Below, piece by piece: positions 11,415 through 23,193 of a DNA stretch of 64,000 nucleotides. The notes below the pieces were generated by a model. That model saw nothing but the letters and a program-made list of their open reading frames with translations. It searched no databases and was not told where the DNA came from. The translations under genes were made by a program, and so were the position numbers. Origin of the DNA: Diospyros lotus (Eukaryota > Streptophyta > Magnoliopsida > Ericales > Ebenaceae); assembly GCF_014633365.1 (NCBI RefSeq), contig NC_068352.1, positions 1,426,001 to 1,490,000 of the forward strand. Reading direction: 5' to 3'. How positions within the stretch are numbered: position 1 is the first letter of the stretch; each line of letters opens with the position of its first letter.

Positions 11415-12150
11415 TGTTGGAAGTGAGTGTGTGTGTGGTTTTTATTTTTATTTTCCTTTCTTGCTTGGTCTCCAAGGTCTTCTAGATTTACTTGGCTCCC
11501 AAGGTCTTTTAGATTTACTTAATCCCCAAGTTCTTCTAGATTGACTTGGTCTCCTTGTTTTCTTCATTGTTAAGATTGGTGGATGCCTTTATATATTAGA
11601 TGTATTGACTTATTTTGTGTGTGTCAAGTTTTCATTTCTTCATAAGCTTTCATGGTTTTCTCTCCTCTCAAGTTTTGCCTCCCATCTTGAGTTTTCTTCA
11701 TTGAGAGCAAGTCCGTCCTGAGTTCTGCTAGCTCCGGTTGTTCGTGGCTGCCGTTCATCGGAAAGGTCGTTTCATCCTACTGAGACAGTCGCCGTAGTCT
11801 GCTTGCCGCCGGTGTAGGGCGCTAACTGTCTTCAGGATAGCGCAAAGCGCGACTCGACCTACTTCTGTTCCTGCCTCTTCCACGATCCAGAAGTTTGTTC
11901 CTGATTCCTTGTCGTTCCAGCTGGAAGCATTGCTGTTCAACCATCTTCTTTGATTTGTTGTTTTAGTCTGGTAACCTCTGTTGTTGTTCATTTAATTATA
12001 AGCTCTTGTTACCGTTAATATCAGCTGTTATAATAGTGGTCAAGTATATAGTATACGTTCCTTGTACCGTAGCAGGTTAGAACTACTTTATTGTATCAAG
12101 CAAGTTATTTCTATATTACGTACGCATCTATACTCTCTGTATCCCTAACA
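11415..12150 (+). repeat. 5' LTR of the Copia element downstream of TPS-A
   Basis: 736 bp, TG...CA. It differs from the 3' LTR by a shorter (GT)n run near its start and about 30 substitutions. Being 100 bp after the TPS-A stop, its polyadenylation signals could end TPS-A transcripts (inference). Confidence 0.92.
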
Positions 12151-12184
12151 ATTTGAAAACAGTTAGTAAGAGAGTATAGGAAAG

Positions 12185-15100
12185 ATGGATGCCCCTATTC
12201 CTGCTGATGGTTCCGATGTTGCTGCTGCCGGTGTTGCCTCGGGTTCAAACCCACCCCCTGTTGTTGTCTTGGGTCTTCTCCAGCCAACTGCCGTTGTTTC
12301 TGCAACAACTACTATGCAAGGGCTCGGTTCAGTCGTGGCCAAGCCTACCCCACATGTGGAGAAGCCACCACCATTTAATGGTGAAGATTTTAAAAGATGG
12401 CAACAGAAGATGTTATTCTATCTGACCACGCTGAATCTAGCCCACATCCTCAAAGAGGATTGCCCCGTAGTCTCGGAGGAGAATATGACCACAGAAACTG
12501 TGGCTGCGAGGGAGGCATGGATGCACTCAGATTTCCTTTGTAAAAATTATATTCTGAGTGGCTTGGCCGACCCGCTGTATAATGTTTACTGCACAGCATA
12601 TGCTACTTCCAAGCAATTATGGGAGGTCTTGGAAAAGAAATATAAGCTCGAGGATGCTGGCACCAAGAAATTTCTGGTGGGTAAGTTCTTGGATTACAAG
12701 ATGGTTGATACCAAATTGGTGGTCAACTAGATGGAAGAACTGCAAATCATCATTAGTGATTTTCATAGAGAGGGATTGGTCATCAATGAGCCATTCCAGG
12801 TTGCTGCTGTGATTGAGAAGCTGTCGCCTTCATGGAAGGATTTCAAAAATTATCTCAAGCACAAGCGCAAGGAGCTGTCTATGGAAGATCTGGCTCTTCG
12901 TCTTCGTATTGAAGAAGACAACCGCAAAGGAGATAAAGTCTCAGATAGATATGAAGCTAAGGCTCACTTAGCAGAGGCTCTCAAATCTCAGCCTAAGAAG
13001 CAACAAGGCAAGAGAGTAAGTGGATCGCTGGGTCCGAAGAAGACCGCTGCCAATAAACACATTCAAGGCACCTACTGGGTATGCGGTAAGACAGGCCATA
13101 GGGTTGTGAATTGTAGATACAAGAAGGGTCAAAGCTCTGGTAGCAACCAGCGTAAACCTAAGCCTTCTTATGCCAATATGGTGGAAGATGATGAGCTCGT
13201 TGCAGTCATCACTGAAGTCTGCATGGTTAATAACGCCAAAGGCTGGTGGATCGATACGGGTGCTTCAAGGCACATTTGCAAGGATAAATCCTTGTTCTCA
13301 ACTTATGAGAAAATGGATGGCACCGAAAAGGTGTACATGGGAAATGCCGCAGCCTCGACTGTGGAAGGCAAGGGCAAGGTACTGCTAAAGTGGACATCTG
13401 GGAAGATCCTGACCCTCACAGATGTATGGCATGTGCCTGAGATTCGCAAGAATCTGGTGTCTGGAACCCTGCTGAACAAAAATGGGTTTAAACTCATTTT
13501 TGAGTCTGATAAATTTACTCTTACCAAAGGGGGAATGTATGTGGGTTGGGGATATCTCGATGAGGGCATGTTCAAGTTGAATGTACAGGCTCAAGTGCCT
13601 AAAAAGATTAATAAGAATGACTCTTCTACTTATACTGTTGAGTCATGTGATGTTTGGCATTCAAGATTAGGACATGTCAATTATCGTTCCCTCCAAAGAA
13701 TGGTTAATCTAGGGTTATTACCTAGTTTTAACATTGATAAGGGACACAAATGCGAAGTTTGTGTTGAATCAAAGTTTACAAGAAAACTGTTTCCATCTGT
13801 GGAAAGGAATAGTGAATTACTCAACCTAATTCATAGTGACGTACTCCCACTAGAGGTGGAAAGAATTATTTTGTCACATTTATTGACGACTGCAGTAAAT
13901 ATTGCTATGTATATTTACTACGTAGTAAAGATGAGACCTTTGATGTTTTTAAAACATTTAAGGCAGAAGTTGAAAATCAACTGGGAAAGAAAATTAAGGT
14001 GCTCAGATCAGATAGGGGTGGTAAGTATGAATCATCAGCTCTGTCTGAGTTTTGTGAATCTCATGGTATAATCCATCAGACGACAACACCTTATACACCA
14101 CAACAAAATGGTGTAGCCGAAAGGAAGAACCGAACTTTGAAGGACATGATAAATTGCATGTTAAATAATTCAAGTTTACCCCATAATTTGTGGGGGGAAG
14201 CGTTGCTTACTGCAAATTTTATATTAAATAGAATTCCACATAAGAAGTCTGGCAAGTCGCCTTATGAAGTGTGGAATAGTAGACAACCCTCTTACAAAAT
14301 CCTGAAAGTGTAGGGGTGTTTGGCCAAGGTGCAGGTTCCTTTACCTAAGAGAACTAAACTTGGTCCAAAAACTATTGATTGTGTCTTTATAGGCTATGCT
14401 TCGCATAGTGCTGCCTATAGGTTCCTGGTAACAAAGTTAGAAATTCCTGACATTAATGTTAATACTGTTCTGAAATCTATAGAAGTGGAGTTCTTTGAGA
14501 ACATCTTCCCTTTTAAGGGAGATAAACTCAGTGCAAGTGGTTCCAAGAGAACTCATGAAGCAAGTTCTTCAAAAGGCCAAGATGGGCAGGAAATTGACAT
14601 CGAGCCTCGAAAAAGCAAAAGGGCAAGGAAAGCCTCTTCCTTTGGCCCAGATTTCCTAACCTTTGTGTTAGAAGATGAGCCACAAACATATGGTGATGCA
14701 ATGTCATCTCCTGATGCTCCATATTGGAAAGAGGCTATTAATGGTGAAATGGACTCCATCTTGCAAAATAATACTTGGGTATTGGTCAATTTGCCACCTG
14801 GGTGTAAACCAGTTGGGTGTAGATGGATTTTCAGGAAGAAATTAAAGGCCGATGGTACTATTGATAAGTACAAAGCTCGGCTGATAGCTAAAGGCTATCG
14901 TCAGAAAAAATGACAAGACTTCTTTGACACGTATTCTCCAGTGACGAGAATCACGTCTATCAGGATGCTGATTGCTATTGCAGCGTTACACAACTTGGAG
15001 ATACATCAAATGGATGTAAAAACAACATTCCTGAATGGAGATTTAGAAGAAGAAGTCTACATGGAACAACCTGAAGGATTTGTTGTAAAGGGACATAAAA

Positions 15101-16222
15101 TGAAAGTTTGTAAACTAGTAAAGTCTCTTTATGGGTTGAAATAGGCGCCTAAACAATGGCATGAGAAGTTTGATCACACAATGTTATCAAATGGATTTAA
15201 GATAAATGAGTGTGATAAATGTGTTTATGTAAAAATCATAAACCAAGAATGTGTCATTGTGTGCTTGTATGTGGATGACATGCTGATAATTAATGGGCAC
15301 TAATCGAAGTGTCATACAATCCACAAAGCAAATGTTTAAATCTCATTTTGACATGAAAGACCTCGGTCTTGCTGATGTTATTCTTGGAATTCGAATAATA
15401 AGGAATTCCGAAGGGTATGCTCTTTCTCAGTCGCATTACATAGAGAAAGTGTTGAGAAGATTTGGTCACTTTGAGAGTAAGCCAGCAGTTACTCCGTTTG
15501 ATCCAAATTCAAAGTTGAAGAAAAATCATGATAAAGGTGTATCTTCTCTGGAATATGCCAGAATTATTGGGAGTCTGATGTACATCATGAATTGTGCTAG
15601 ACCTGACATTGCCTACTCCGTAGGCAGGCTAGCGAGATACACGAGCAATCCTGGGCATGACCATTGGGGTGCATTGGTCAGGGTACTTAGGTACTTGAAG
15701 TACACCCTGGACTATGAATTGCAATATACAAAATATCCACATGTACTGGAAGGATTTAGTGATGCTAATTGGATCTCCGATAGCTTAGAGACTAAATCAA
15801 CCAGTGGGTATGTGTTCACCCCAGGTGGTGCTGCTGTGTCATGGAAGTTTTCGAAGCAGACGTGTATAGCACAGTCAACCATGGAGTCAGAGTTTATAGC
15901 TCTGGACAAAGCAGGTGAAGAAGCTGAGTGGCTACGCTATTTCCTCGAAGACATTCCATTATGGCCAAAGCCTGTTAATGCCATTTGCATATACTGTGAC
16001 AACTTAGCTGCCTCAATGAGGGCTAAGAATAGTGTCTACAATGGGAAGTCAAGACACATTAGGCGCAGGCATAACACTGTTAGGGAGTTGCTCACAAATG
16101 GAATAATTTCCATTGATTATGTAAAATCGAAAGAAAATCTAGCTGATCCTTTGACAAAAGGAGTGACTCGTGAGCAAGTCAAATTTACATCGAAGGGAAT
16201 GGGGTTAAAGCCTTTAAAATGA
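12185..16222 (+). pseudogene. Copia gag-pol polyprotein, inactivated
   Basis: Domains in order: gag (12185 on); a zinc knuckle near 13073-13114 whose first Cys is Tyr; aspartic protease with DTGAS at 13253-13267; integrase with an HHCC zinc finger (about 13650-13770) and a core ending in an RSDRGG region near 13999; reverse transcriptase with YVDD at 15268-15279; RNase H to 16222. Breaks seen: in-frame stops at 12728 (TAG where Gln is usual), 14311 (TAG for Trp), 14911 (TGA) and 15142 (TAG for Gln), and frameshifts near 13850 (with loss of a few integrase residues) and 15296. Three stops fit C-to-T or G-to-A changes. Confidence 0.9.
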
Positions 16223-16783
16223 CTTTTCCGGTGGTAACCAAACCTTGTTGACTGGAGATCCCAAGATCTAGGTTAAATTGGCCAACTGGCTGGAATAAGT
16301 CATAGTTGACACACTAAGAAACTTCTTGTTTCTCCCCATGTCTCGAAAATTGAAGAGTGTGTCCTGTCGATGTTAAATGGAAGGTTGATATCTTGATATA
16401 AGAGGAGTAGTGACAGGATACTCTTAGTCAATGCTTCCCTATATGAGAGTAGAAGTGGGGTCGCTTCTATGAGAACTGTTCAATGGCTTGGGTTCTCTAG
16501 AGCTCTCATGAAACCCAGGATGCTGTCCAGGACCAAAATGGACACAATCGTATAGAACTCAGTAGGTCAAGACATGTTGTGTGTGATGTCTATTGTCTCA
16601 GTTTACCTTCAGAAGGATAGTTCAAGAGCTAGTCTCACTATTTCTTCAGTAAATTCGATAGACATTCACTAAGAAAGGTTCAAGTCCAAAAGACACCTTG
16701 TTGATGCATAACTTGTCTATTTACTCTCAGTGAATCCATGTCGTTTTGTATGATTTTAGTGCACACACACTCATGTGGGGGAT

Positions 16784-17525
16784 TGTTGGAAGTGAGTGTG
16801 TGTGTGTGTGTGGTTTTTATTTTTATTTTCCTTTCTTGCTTGGTCTCCAAGGTCTTCTAGATTTACTTGGCTCCCAAGGTCTTTTAGATTTACTTGGTCC
16901 CCAAGTTCTTCTAGATTGACTTGGTCTCCAAGTTTTCTTCATTGTTAAGATTGGTGGATGCCTTTATATATTAGATGTGTTGGCTTATTTTGTGTGTGTC
17001 AAGTTTTCATTTCTTCATAAGCTTTCATGGTTTTCTCTCCTCTCAAGTTTTGCCTCCCATCTTGAGTTTTCTTCATTGAGAGCAAGCCCGTCCTAAGTTT
17101 TGCTAGCTCCGGTTGTTCGTGGCTGCCGTTTACCGGAGAGGTCGTTTCATCTTGTTGAGACAGTTGCCGTAGTCTGTTTGCCGCCGGTACAGGGTGCTAA
17201 CTGTCTTCAGGACAGCGCAAAGCGCGACTCGACCTACTTCTGTTCCTGCCTCTTCCACGATTCAGAAGTTTGTTCCTGATTCCTTGTCGTTCCAGCTGGA
17301 AGCGTTGCTGTTCAACCATCTTCTCTGATTTGCTGTTTTAGTCTGATAATCTCTGTTGTTGTTCATTTAATTATAAGCTCTTGTTATCGTTAATATCAGC
17401 TGTTATAATAGTGGTCAAGTATATAGTATATGTTCCTTGTACCGTAGTAAGTTAGAACTACTTTATTGTATCAAGCAAGTTATTTCTATATTACGTACAC
17501 ATCTATACTCTCTGTATCCCTAACA
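16784..17525 (+). repeat. 3' LTR of the Copia element downstream of TPS-A
   Basis: 742 bp, directly preceded by the polypurine tract and followed by the ATGTT TSD. Confidence 0.92.
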
Positions 17526-17530
17526 ATGTT

Positions 17531-17980
17531 TGCCTCCATTTATCCCTATGCATATATTGATGATGTTTAAGTACAGTTCACCGAAGTCTGCTTTAAGATC
17601 AATGCCTGCAAGAAGAGGCGAGGTTGGATCCCCTGATTTGGATTCTGACGCTCAATTTAGTGTGAAGCATCAGCAAGTATGTAACAAGCAAGAGAGTTAA
17701 AAGGTTGTACTTGTGGGGAGGGGGGGTCTTGATCCTTACATAAGTTGGGCAAGCTGATATAAGAGTTGCTGAGTCAGACTCAGTATGACGATAAATCTTC
17801 CAAATTTGTTCTCAAATCTTCTAAATTTGTTACTGACAGAAGAGCATGTTAAGTTGAGTTTAAATTATGTAAGCATTTAATAAGCGCTTTAGTTTAAATA
17901 TATTTATTTAAATAAATAAACGAAGGCTCGTGCTCCTACCCTCTTCATTTGTAACCCTACTCTAGTCTAAAAGAAGAGTT
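17531..17980. other. TPS-A downstream flank, resumed
   Basis: Genomic DNA interrupted by the Copia insertion. 17921-17989 carries the CCCTCTTCATTTGTAACCC block shared with 815 and 33355. The part from 17531 to about 17920 has no counterpart in the other flanks. No gene seen. Confidence 0.5.
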
Positions 17981-18023
17981 ATAATTGACAGAAAACAAAA
18001 GTTGCAGGTCGCCAGTCCCAACA

Positions 18024-19658
18024 ATGAAAACAGTGGGATTTGGGCGTCCTGTTGGTGACAAAGTAGATGAAGATAGCAACCTCGAGCTTTCCATGGAGAA
18101 GGATGGCCGGCTTTTGCCGGCAAGTTCAATGCCAACGGCCGCTGCCCAATTGGGTCTTCGGGTGAATGGCGGTGGTACTCCTCGTTCGCGGTCAATATCG
18201 AGGATTAGGGGGTCGAATAATGGTTAGCATGGGGATGCTACGAAGATCCAGTCCGAGGCTACTTCTGGTCAGTCTGATGATTCTAGGAAAGCTCCGTCAG
18301 ACGACGTTGTTCGCCCAAGTTCTGGAACAGCAGAGGCTGTATCGAGTAAGTCAGGATGCTACCGGTTGATTCGGTATTCCCAAGTTCGTCATGGGTCTAG
18401 TGATTTTGAGGCTTCTGATACTCAGTCGATGGATTCGGCCATGGTGACTCCAGCACTTAATCCCATATTTGATGATCAGGATTCTCTCATGGACGGTCAT
18501 GTCTTGGTCTCGGAAGGTGCAGTGGTTGCGTCTGATGTTTCTCAGGATGGGGGTCTAATTCTGGAGCCTCGAGGAATGGAGATAAGGAAGGTAGACGGTG
18601 ACCGGCATGATATAGTGGGGGTCTCTCTGACGTCAGTGGGTGGAGCTGTTGTACCATCTGAATTCTAAGCGAGAGGGATGGGTTCTGTAGGTTTGGAAAT
18701 GGGAGATTAGTGGAGACCCATGTGAATGTCTTGCAGACCATGTTAGTGCATGGCGAGCTGGGTCGTATATAGTCGGACAGATCCTATAATTTCAAACCGG
18801 TCCAATGAGCTCAATTCTAGGGACATAGGAAGAGGCCTAGAAACTTGGGTAGATATGGTGGATTCTCGTCAGGAGCATAGGCCGAAAACACTGGGGTTTT
18901 ACCCTCCTTTAAATTTTCCGGCAGAGTGTCCGACTGTTAAATTCTCGAATGATAATATTGAGGAGGGCTTGAAGCACTGGAGGAATACTCTGGTAGGGTA
19001 CTTTATATTGATAAGCGGTTGCCTTTTCGAGTGGTGCAGTCTATTGCGAGGAAGTTGTGGCAACGTTTTGGTCTCCTCAAGGTACTTTCACACAACTTAA
19101 GGTGTTTTCTATTTTGTTTTGTCAATGAGGAGCATATGTTAAAAAATCTTTGATGGTGGACCTTGACATTATGCCCAGCGCGTTCATTTATTTTACAAAT
19201 TTGGGAATTGGGTATGAATCTTTCCCAAGAGATGCATACGTACCTCATTACCTCTTTGGGTAAAGATTTTTAATATTTCATTGGAGGGTTGGAATGATAA
19301 GGGTATTACCACGATTGTCAGTGCCCTTGGGAGACCTATTCATGCAGATTATACGATACATGATAGATCTCGAATGAGCTTTGTGTGAGTTTGTGTAGAA
19401 ATGGATGTTTCCTCCACATTCTCGAGGTATCCTATATAAGGATCTTGATGATTGCTTTGGGGAACCTAAGTTGCTTCGTATGCCTGTAAAGTATCAATGG
19501 GTGACATCTATTTGCACCTATTGTCGCGTTTTTGGTCATACCTTGACTAGATGCCCACAACAACCTAAGCCAAATGTTCCAAAGTCAGTCCCTTTTCAAG
19601 AGCACCCTCGGAGTGATATGGGCAAAGAGAATACTGGTAAGATTCTGTTAGGATTATG
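18024..19658 (+). pseudogene. LINE ORF1 (DUF4283 plus CCHC knuckle), broken
   Basis: Starting near 18024, several frames together read as a plant LINE ORF1. A Ser-rich N-terminus comes first, then a region near 18900-19030 with a TVKFSND...WRNTLVGYF pattern typical of DUF4283. A CCHC zinc knuckle (C-x2-C-x4-H-x4-C) is encoded at 19513-19554. Multiple stops and frameshifts interrupt it, for example after 18225, 18668 and 19030. The nested Copia element enters at 19646, and the remaining C-terminal part resumes from about 23199. Confidence 0.75.
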
Positions 19659-20426
19659 ATTCAAAATGTATTTTTTATATATAACTGATATGTGCTATTT
19701 GTATGCATTTTGTTATATATATATTTGGGTTTCATTTAACTAATGTTTAATTGTATACATGATTAAATTGCTAATTATATTGTGAGCTATTTTTGCTGTT
19801 TATATTCTGGGCTATTAGCCATTGGGCCGAGAGCAGTTTTGTGCAGCAAGCCCATCTTTCATGTGGCCCATTTGCTTTGCCTAAGCCCAACCGATTGCAG
19901 CAGCTATTTAAGGGCAGTTTCTTGCCCTAATCTCTACAGATCTGCAATTCTCTCTCTCTCTTGAAACCCTCCGTTCGGCGCTTTCGAAGTGAGACTCTCT
20001 CTCGCTTGTGAATCATTCTCTTGTTCGTTTGGCTTCGATTTGTTGGTAAGATCACGGTAAGGTTGTATTGCTTTAAATCTCTGTTGTTGAATCGCCTGAA
20101 GCGTGAGAGATTTGGTATAGCTGATAGATCAGATTCTTGACACGATCTTGAGATCGGTAGAACAGATTCTATACTTGTTCTTGTATTTAGATTCTGATTT
20201 CAGTTGATGTATTTGCAATACGTTTTTGTTCTTCTTGTGATCTTGTAATCCGGTTGTAACCGAAAGCTATTAGTGGATTGACTAGAGGCGGAGCCTCTAC
20301 CGTGAGTAGGATCTATTGATCCGAACACATATATCGTTGTGTTTTTGCGTTCGTTTTCTGTTTCTATTTTTACCGCGCTTGCTCTTGGTTGGTTTGGCCG
20401 ATTGTACAGGTTACAATACATTAACA
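19646..20426 (+). repeat. 5' LTR of the gag-only Copia element
   Basis: 781 bp, TG...CA, followed after 2 bp by the PBS. Contains a CT-rich run near 19950 and is almost identical to 22413-23193. Confidence 0.93.
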
Positions 20427-20428
20427 AG

Positions 20429-20440
20429 TGGTATCAGAGC
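20429..20440 (+). other. Primer binding site, tRNA-iMet type
   Basis: TGGTATCAGAGC, 2 bp after the LTR end, the standard plant Copia PBS. Confidence 0.95.
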
Positions 20441-20984
20441 CCTAGGGATTCAAGATTCGGGCCGAATCGTTTCTGATTCGAAGGTAAACGCGAAGATCTT
20501 TTTTCAGATCTTCGATTGGGTAAGGAATTTTGCATTTGCCCTAATTTTCGGATCTGTTTTGTTTTCCCTAATTTCATAATCATATCTGTTGTGTGTATTC
20601 TGTGTTTTGCATTTATTCTGATTACTTGCTGATTGATTTATTGTTGCGATTAAATACAAGTTAGGTTTCAACAAGCATGTTAATCTTGAATACTATGCAG
20701 CGTATGTTTTGAATGCACAATTTTAATCCTCTGATTATTAATCTTGTTTCACTGTTTTGCTGAATTCTTGAGTCTTTTTTTGTTCAGTTGTTAATTTTTC
20801 TGTTTTGGCCTAATATTGTATTGATTTCTGGATTTCATTTTTTTTTTAAATCCAAAATTCTTTTTCTTTAAAATCAGTGTTTAAAATTTGATTTGTCTAA
20901 AAGGTTTGGAGCTAGTCTAATAGGACTGCCTAACTTGTTTGATTCTTGATTAAATCTGTATTTAGCCTGCTTATATTTTTCTAT

Positions 20985-21787
20985 ATGGCTCCATCTAAAT
21001 TTGAAATAGATAAATTTGATGGCCATGGTAATTTTAGTATGTGGCAGAAAAAGATGAAAGCAGTGCTTGTCCAACACCGGTGCGCGAAGGCTTTGTTGGA
21101 AATAAAGGAGGAGAAGGATAAGCAACTCTCCATAACCGCCCAAGAAAGGCAGGACATGGATGAGATGGCTTTTTCTTTGATCATCCTCAGCTTAGCAGAC
21201 AATGTCCTGCGCCAGGTAAATGAAGAAGAATCAACTGCAAAGGTATGGTCTAAGTTGGAGTCCTTGTATATGGCTAAGTCTCTAACTAATAAAATATTTT
21301 TGAAAGAACAGTTGTTTGGATTTAAAATGAACCCTGCAAAAACCCTAAAAGAAAATCTAGATTAATTTAAAGTGATTACAATAGAATTAGCCAATGCTGA
21401 TAAAAAAAATTTCTGATGAGAATCAAGCTATTATTTTGTTAAACTCTTTGCCAGAAGCTTGTAAAGATCTTAAAACAGCAATTAAATATGGTAGATCTTC
21501 TTTGACCTTAGAAGATGTGTTGTCAGCTCTTAGATCTAGGGATCTTGAAGTTAAGAGGGATAACATGTCAACTCCTGCAGAGGGACTGCATGTTAGTGGT
21601 CAAGTAGATAGAAATGCCACTAGGGAAAAACCTATGACTGAAGGGTCAAGAAAGGGATCCTCAACAACCAAGACTTGTTGGTACTGTAAGAAAGATGGTC
21701 ACCTAAGGAAATAGTGTTTTAAAAGAAAGAAGGATCTTGAGAAAAATAAAGCTAGAGAGGAATCAGCCAACCTGCTTGATGGTTATG
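20985..21787 (+). pseudogene. Copia gag with stop codons and a frameshift
   Basis: Starts with MAPSKFEIDKFDG, then FSMWQKKMKAVL, the usual gag opening. A TAA at 21363 and an extra base in the A-run near 21401-21408 shift the frame. gag then continues (ILLNSLPEACKDLK...) to a CCHC knuckle beginning at 21675. The knuckle is interrupted by TAG at 21712 immediately before its last Cys. Coding similarity fades after about 21787. Because the LTRs are nearly identical, these lesions may predate the last transposition. Confidence 0.85.
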
Positions 21788-22412
21788 AGAGTATAGAAGC
21801 TCTGTAGGCTTGGAGTCTAGGCATTGAAAGGCTAGGGCACACTGGTTATAAGAGAACTGTTAGAGTAAGCATGTTAGGCATAAATGGATTTATTTAGGTT
21901 TGTAACCTAGAGTGCTGTATAAATCCTGTTTTTGGTATGGGGTAGAATTTCCCATAGATGCCTGTGTTTGTTTCCCATGGGTTGTAAGTTGCTTTCTCTG
22001 TCTCTTTGTTGGGAGCTGTTCTGAGTTCCTGGTTTTCAGTCTAGGACCTGCTTCTAGATGTTGATGTGTACCTGGTCTTGTAGTATTTGATGGCCTTGTA
22101 GAATTAGACTTACCTGAACAAACTGATAATGTACAGTTTGAGGTGGAAATTTGTCAGTCTTAAGGTGGAACCTTAGGAAATTTCTGTGTCTAATGAAAGG
22201 CTGAGTTTTTAGCCCTGATGTCTTGTTTATAGAAATCTTAATAGAGTTTTCTGTTGGTTTAAATGAGGCATGTATTAGTTGAGTCGTTTTCAGTTCGTTT
22301 AAGTTTGAGCAAGCTGTGTTGTTGCTCAATGTGCTCCTATTGTAGCTGGGAGAGTTTGTAGAGGTCTCTGGTCAATTCCACTATAAATCCATTCTTGAAT
22401 CAAGGTGGAATT

Positions 22413-23193
22413 TGTTAGGATTATGATTCAAAATGTATTTTTTATATATAACTGATATGTGCTATTTGTATGCATTTTGTTATATATATATTTGGGTTTC
22501 ATTTAACTAATGTTTAATTGTATACATGATTAAATTGCTGATTATATTGTGAGCTATTTTTGTTGTTTATATTCTGGGCCATTAGCCATTGGGCCGAGAG
22601 CAGTTTTGTGCAGCAAGCCCATCTTTCATGTGGCCCATTTGCTTTGCCTAAGCCCAGCCGATTGCAGCAGCTATTTAAGGGCAGTTTCTTGCCCTAATCT
22701 CTACAGATCTGCAATTCTCTCTCTCTCTTGAAACCCTCTGTTCGGCGCTTTCGAAGTGAGACTCTCTCTCGCTTGTGAATCATTCTCTTGTTCGTTTGGC
22801 TTCGATTTGTTGGTAAGATCACGGTAAGGTTGTATTGCTTTAAATCTCTGTTGTTGAATCGCCTAAAGCGTGAGAGATTTGGTATAGCTAATAGATCAGA
22901 TTCTTGACACGATCTTGAGATCGGTAGAACATATTCTATACTTGTTCTTGTATTTAGATTCTGATTTCAGTTGATGTATTTGCAATACGTTTTTGTTCTT
23001 CTTGTGATCTTGTAATCCGGTTGTAACCGAAAGCTATTAGTGGATTGACTAGAGGTGGAGCCTCTACCGTGAGTAGGATCTATTGATCCGAACACGTATA
23101 TCGTTGTGTTCTTGCGTTCGTTTTCTGTTTCTATTTTTACCGCGCTTGCTCTTGGTTGGTTTGGCCGATTGTACAGGTTACAATACATTAACA
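22413..23193 (+). repeat. 3' LTR of the gag-only Copia element
   Basis: 781 bp, preceded by a purine-rich tract and followed by the GATTC TSD. Confidence 0.93.

Larger units (their letters stand above)
11415..17525 (+). mobile_element. Ty1/copia LTR retrotransposon, complete but decayed
   Basis: 6,111 bp flanked by a perfect 5-bp TSD, ATGTT (11410-11414 and 17526-17530). LTRs are 736 and 742 bp with TGTTGG...CTAACA ends. A purine-rich tract GTGGGGGAT (16775-16783) precedes the 3' LTR. The expected tRNA-iMet PBS is not recognisable after the 5' LTR, and gag begins only 34 bp downstream. By eye the LTRs differ at roughly 30 sites (about 4%), mostly transitions. It sits 100 bp past the TPS-A stop codon in the same orientation. 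Confidence 0.93.
19646..23193 (+). mobile_element. Young non-autonomous Copia element (gag only), nested in the LINE
   Basis: 3,548 bp with a perfect 5-bp TSD GATTC (19641-19645, 23194-23198). LTRs are both 781 bp with TGTTAGG...TTAACA ends and differ at about 11 positions by eye (about 1.4%), so insertion is recent. PBS is at 20429-20440; the purine-rich AAGGTGGAA lies just before the 3' LTR. The 1,986-bp interior holds only gag; protease, integrase, RT and RNase H are absent. Confidence 0.93.
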
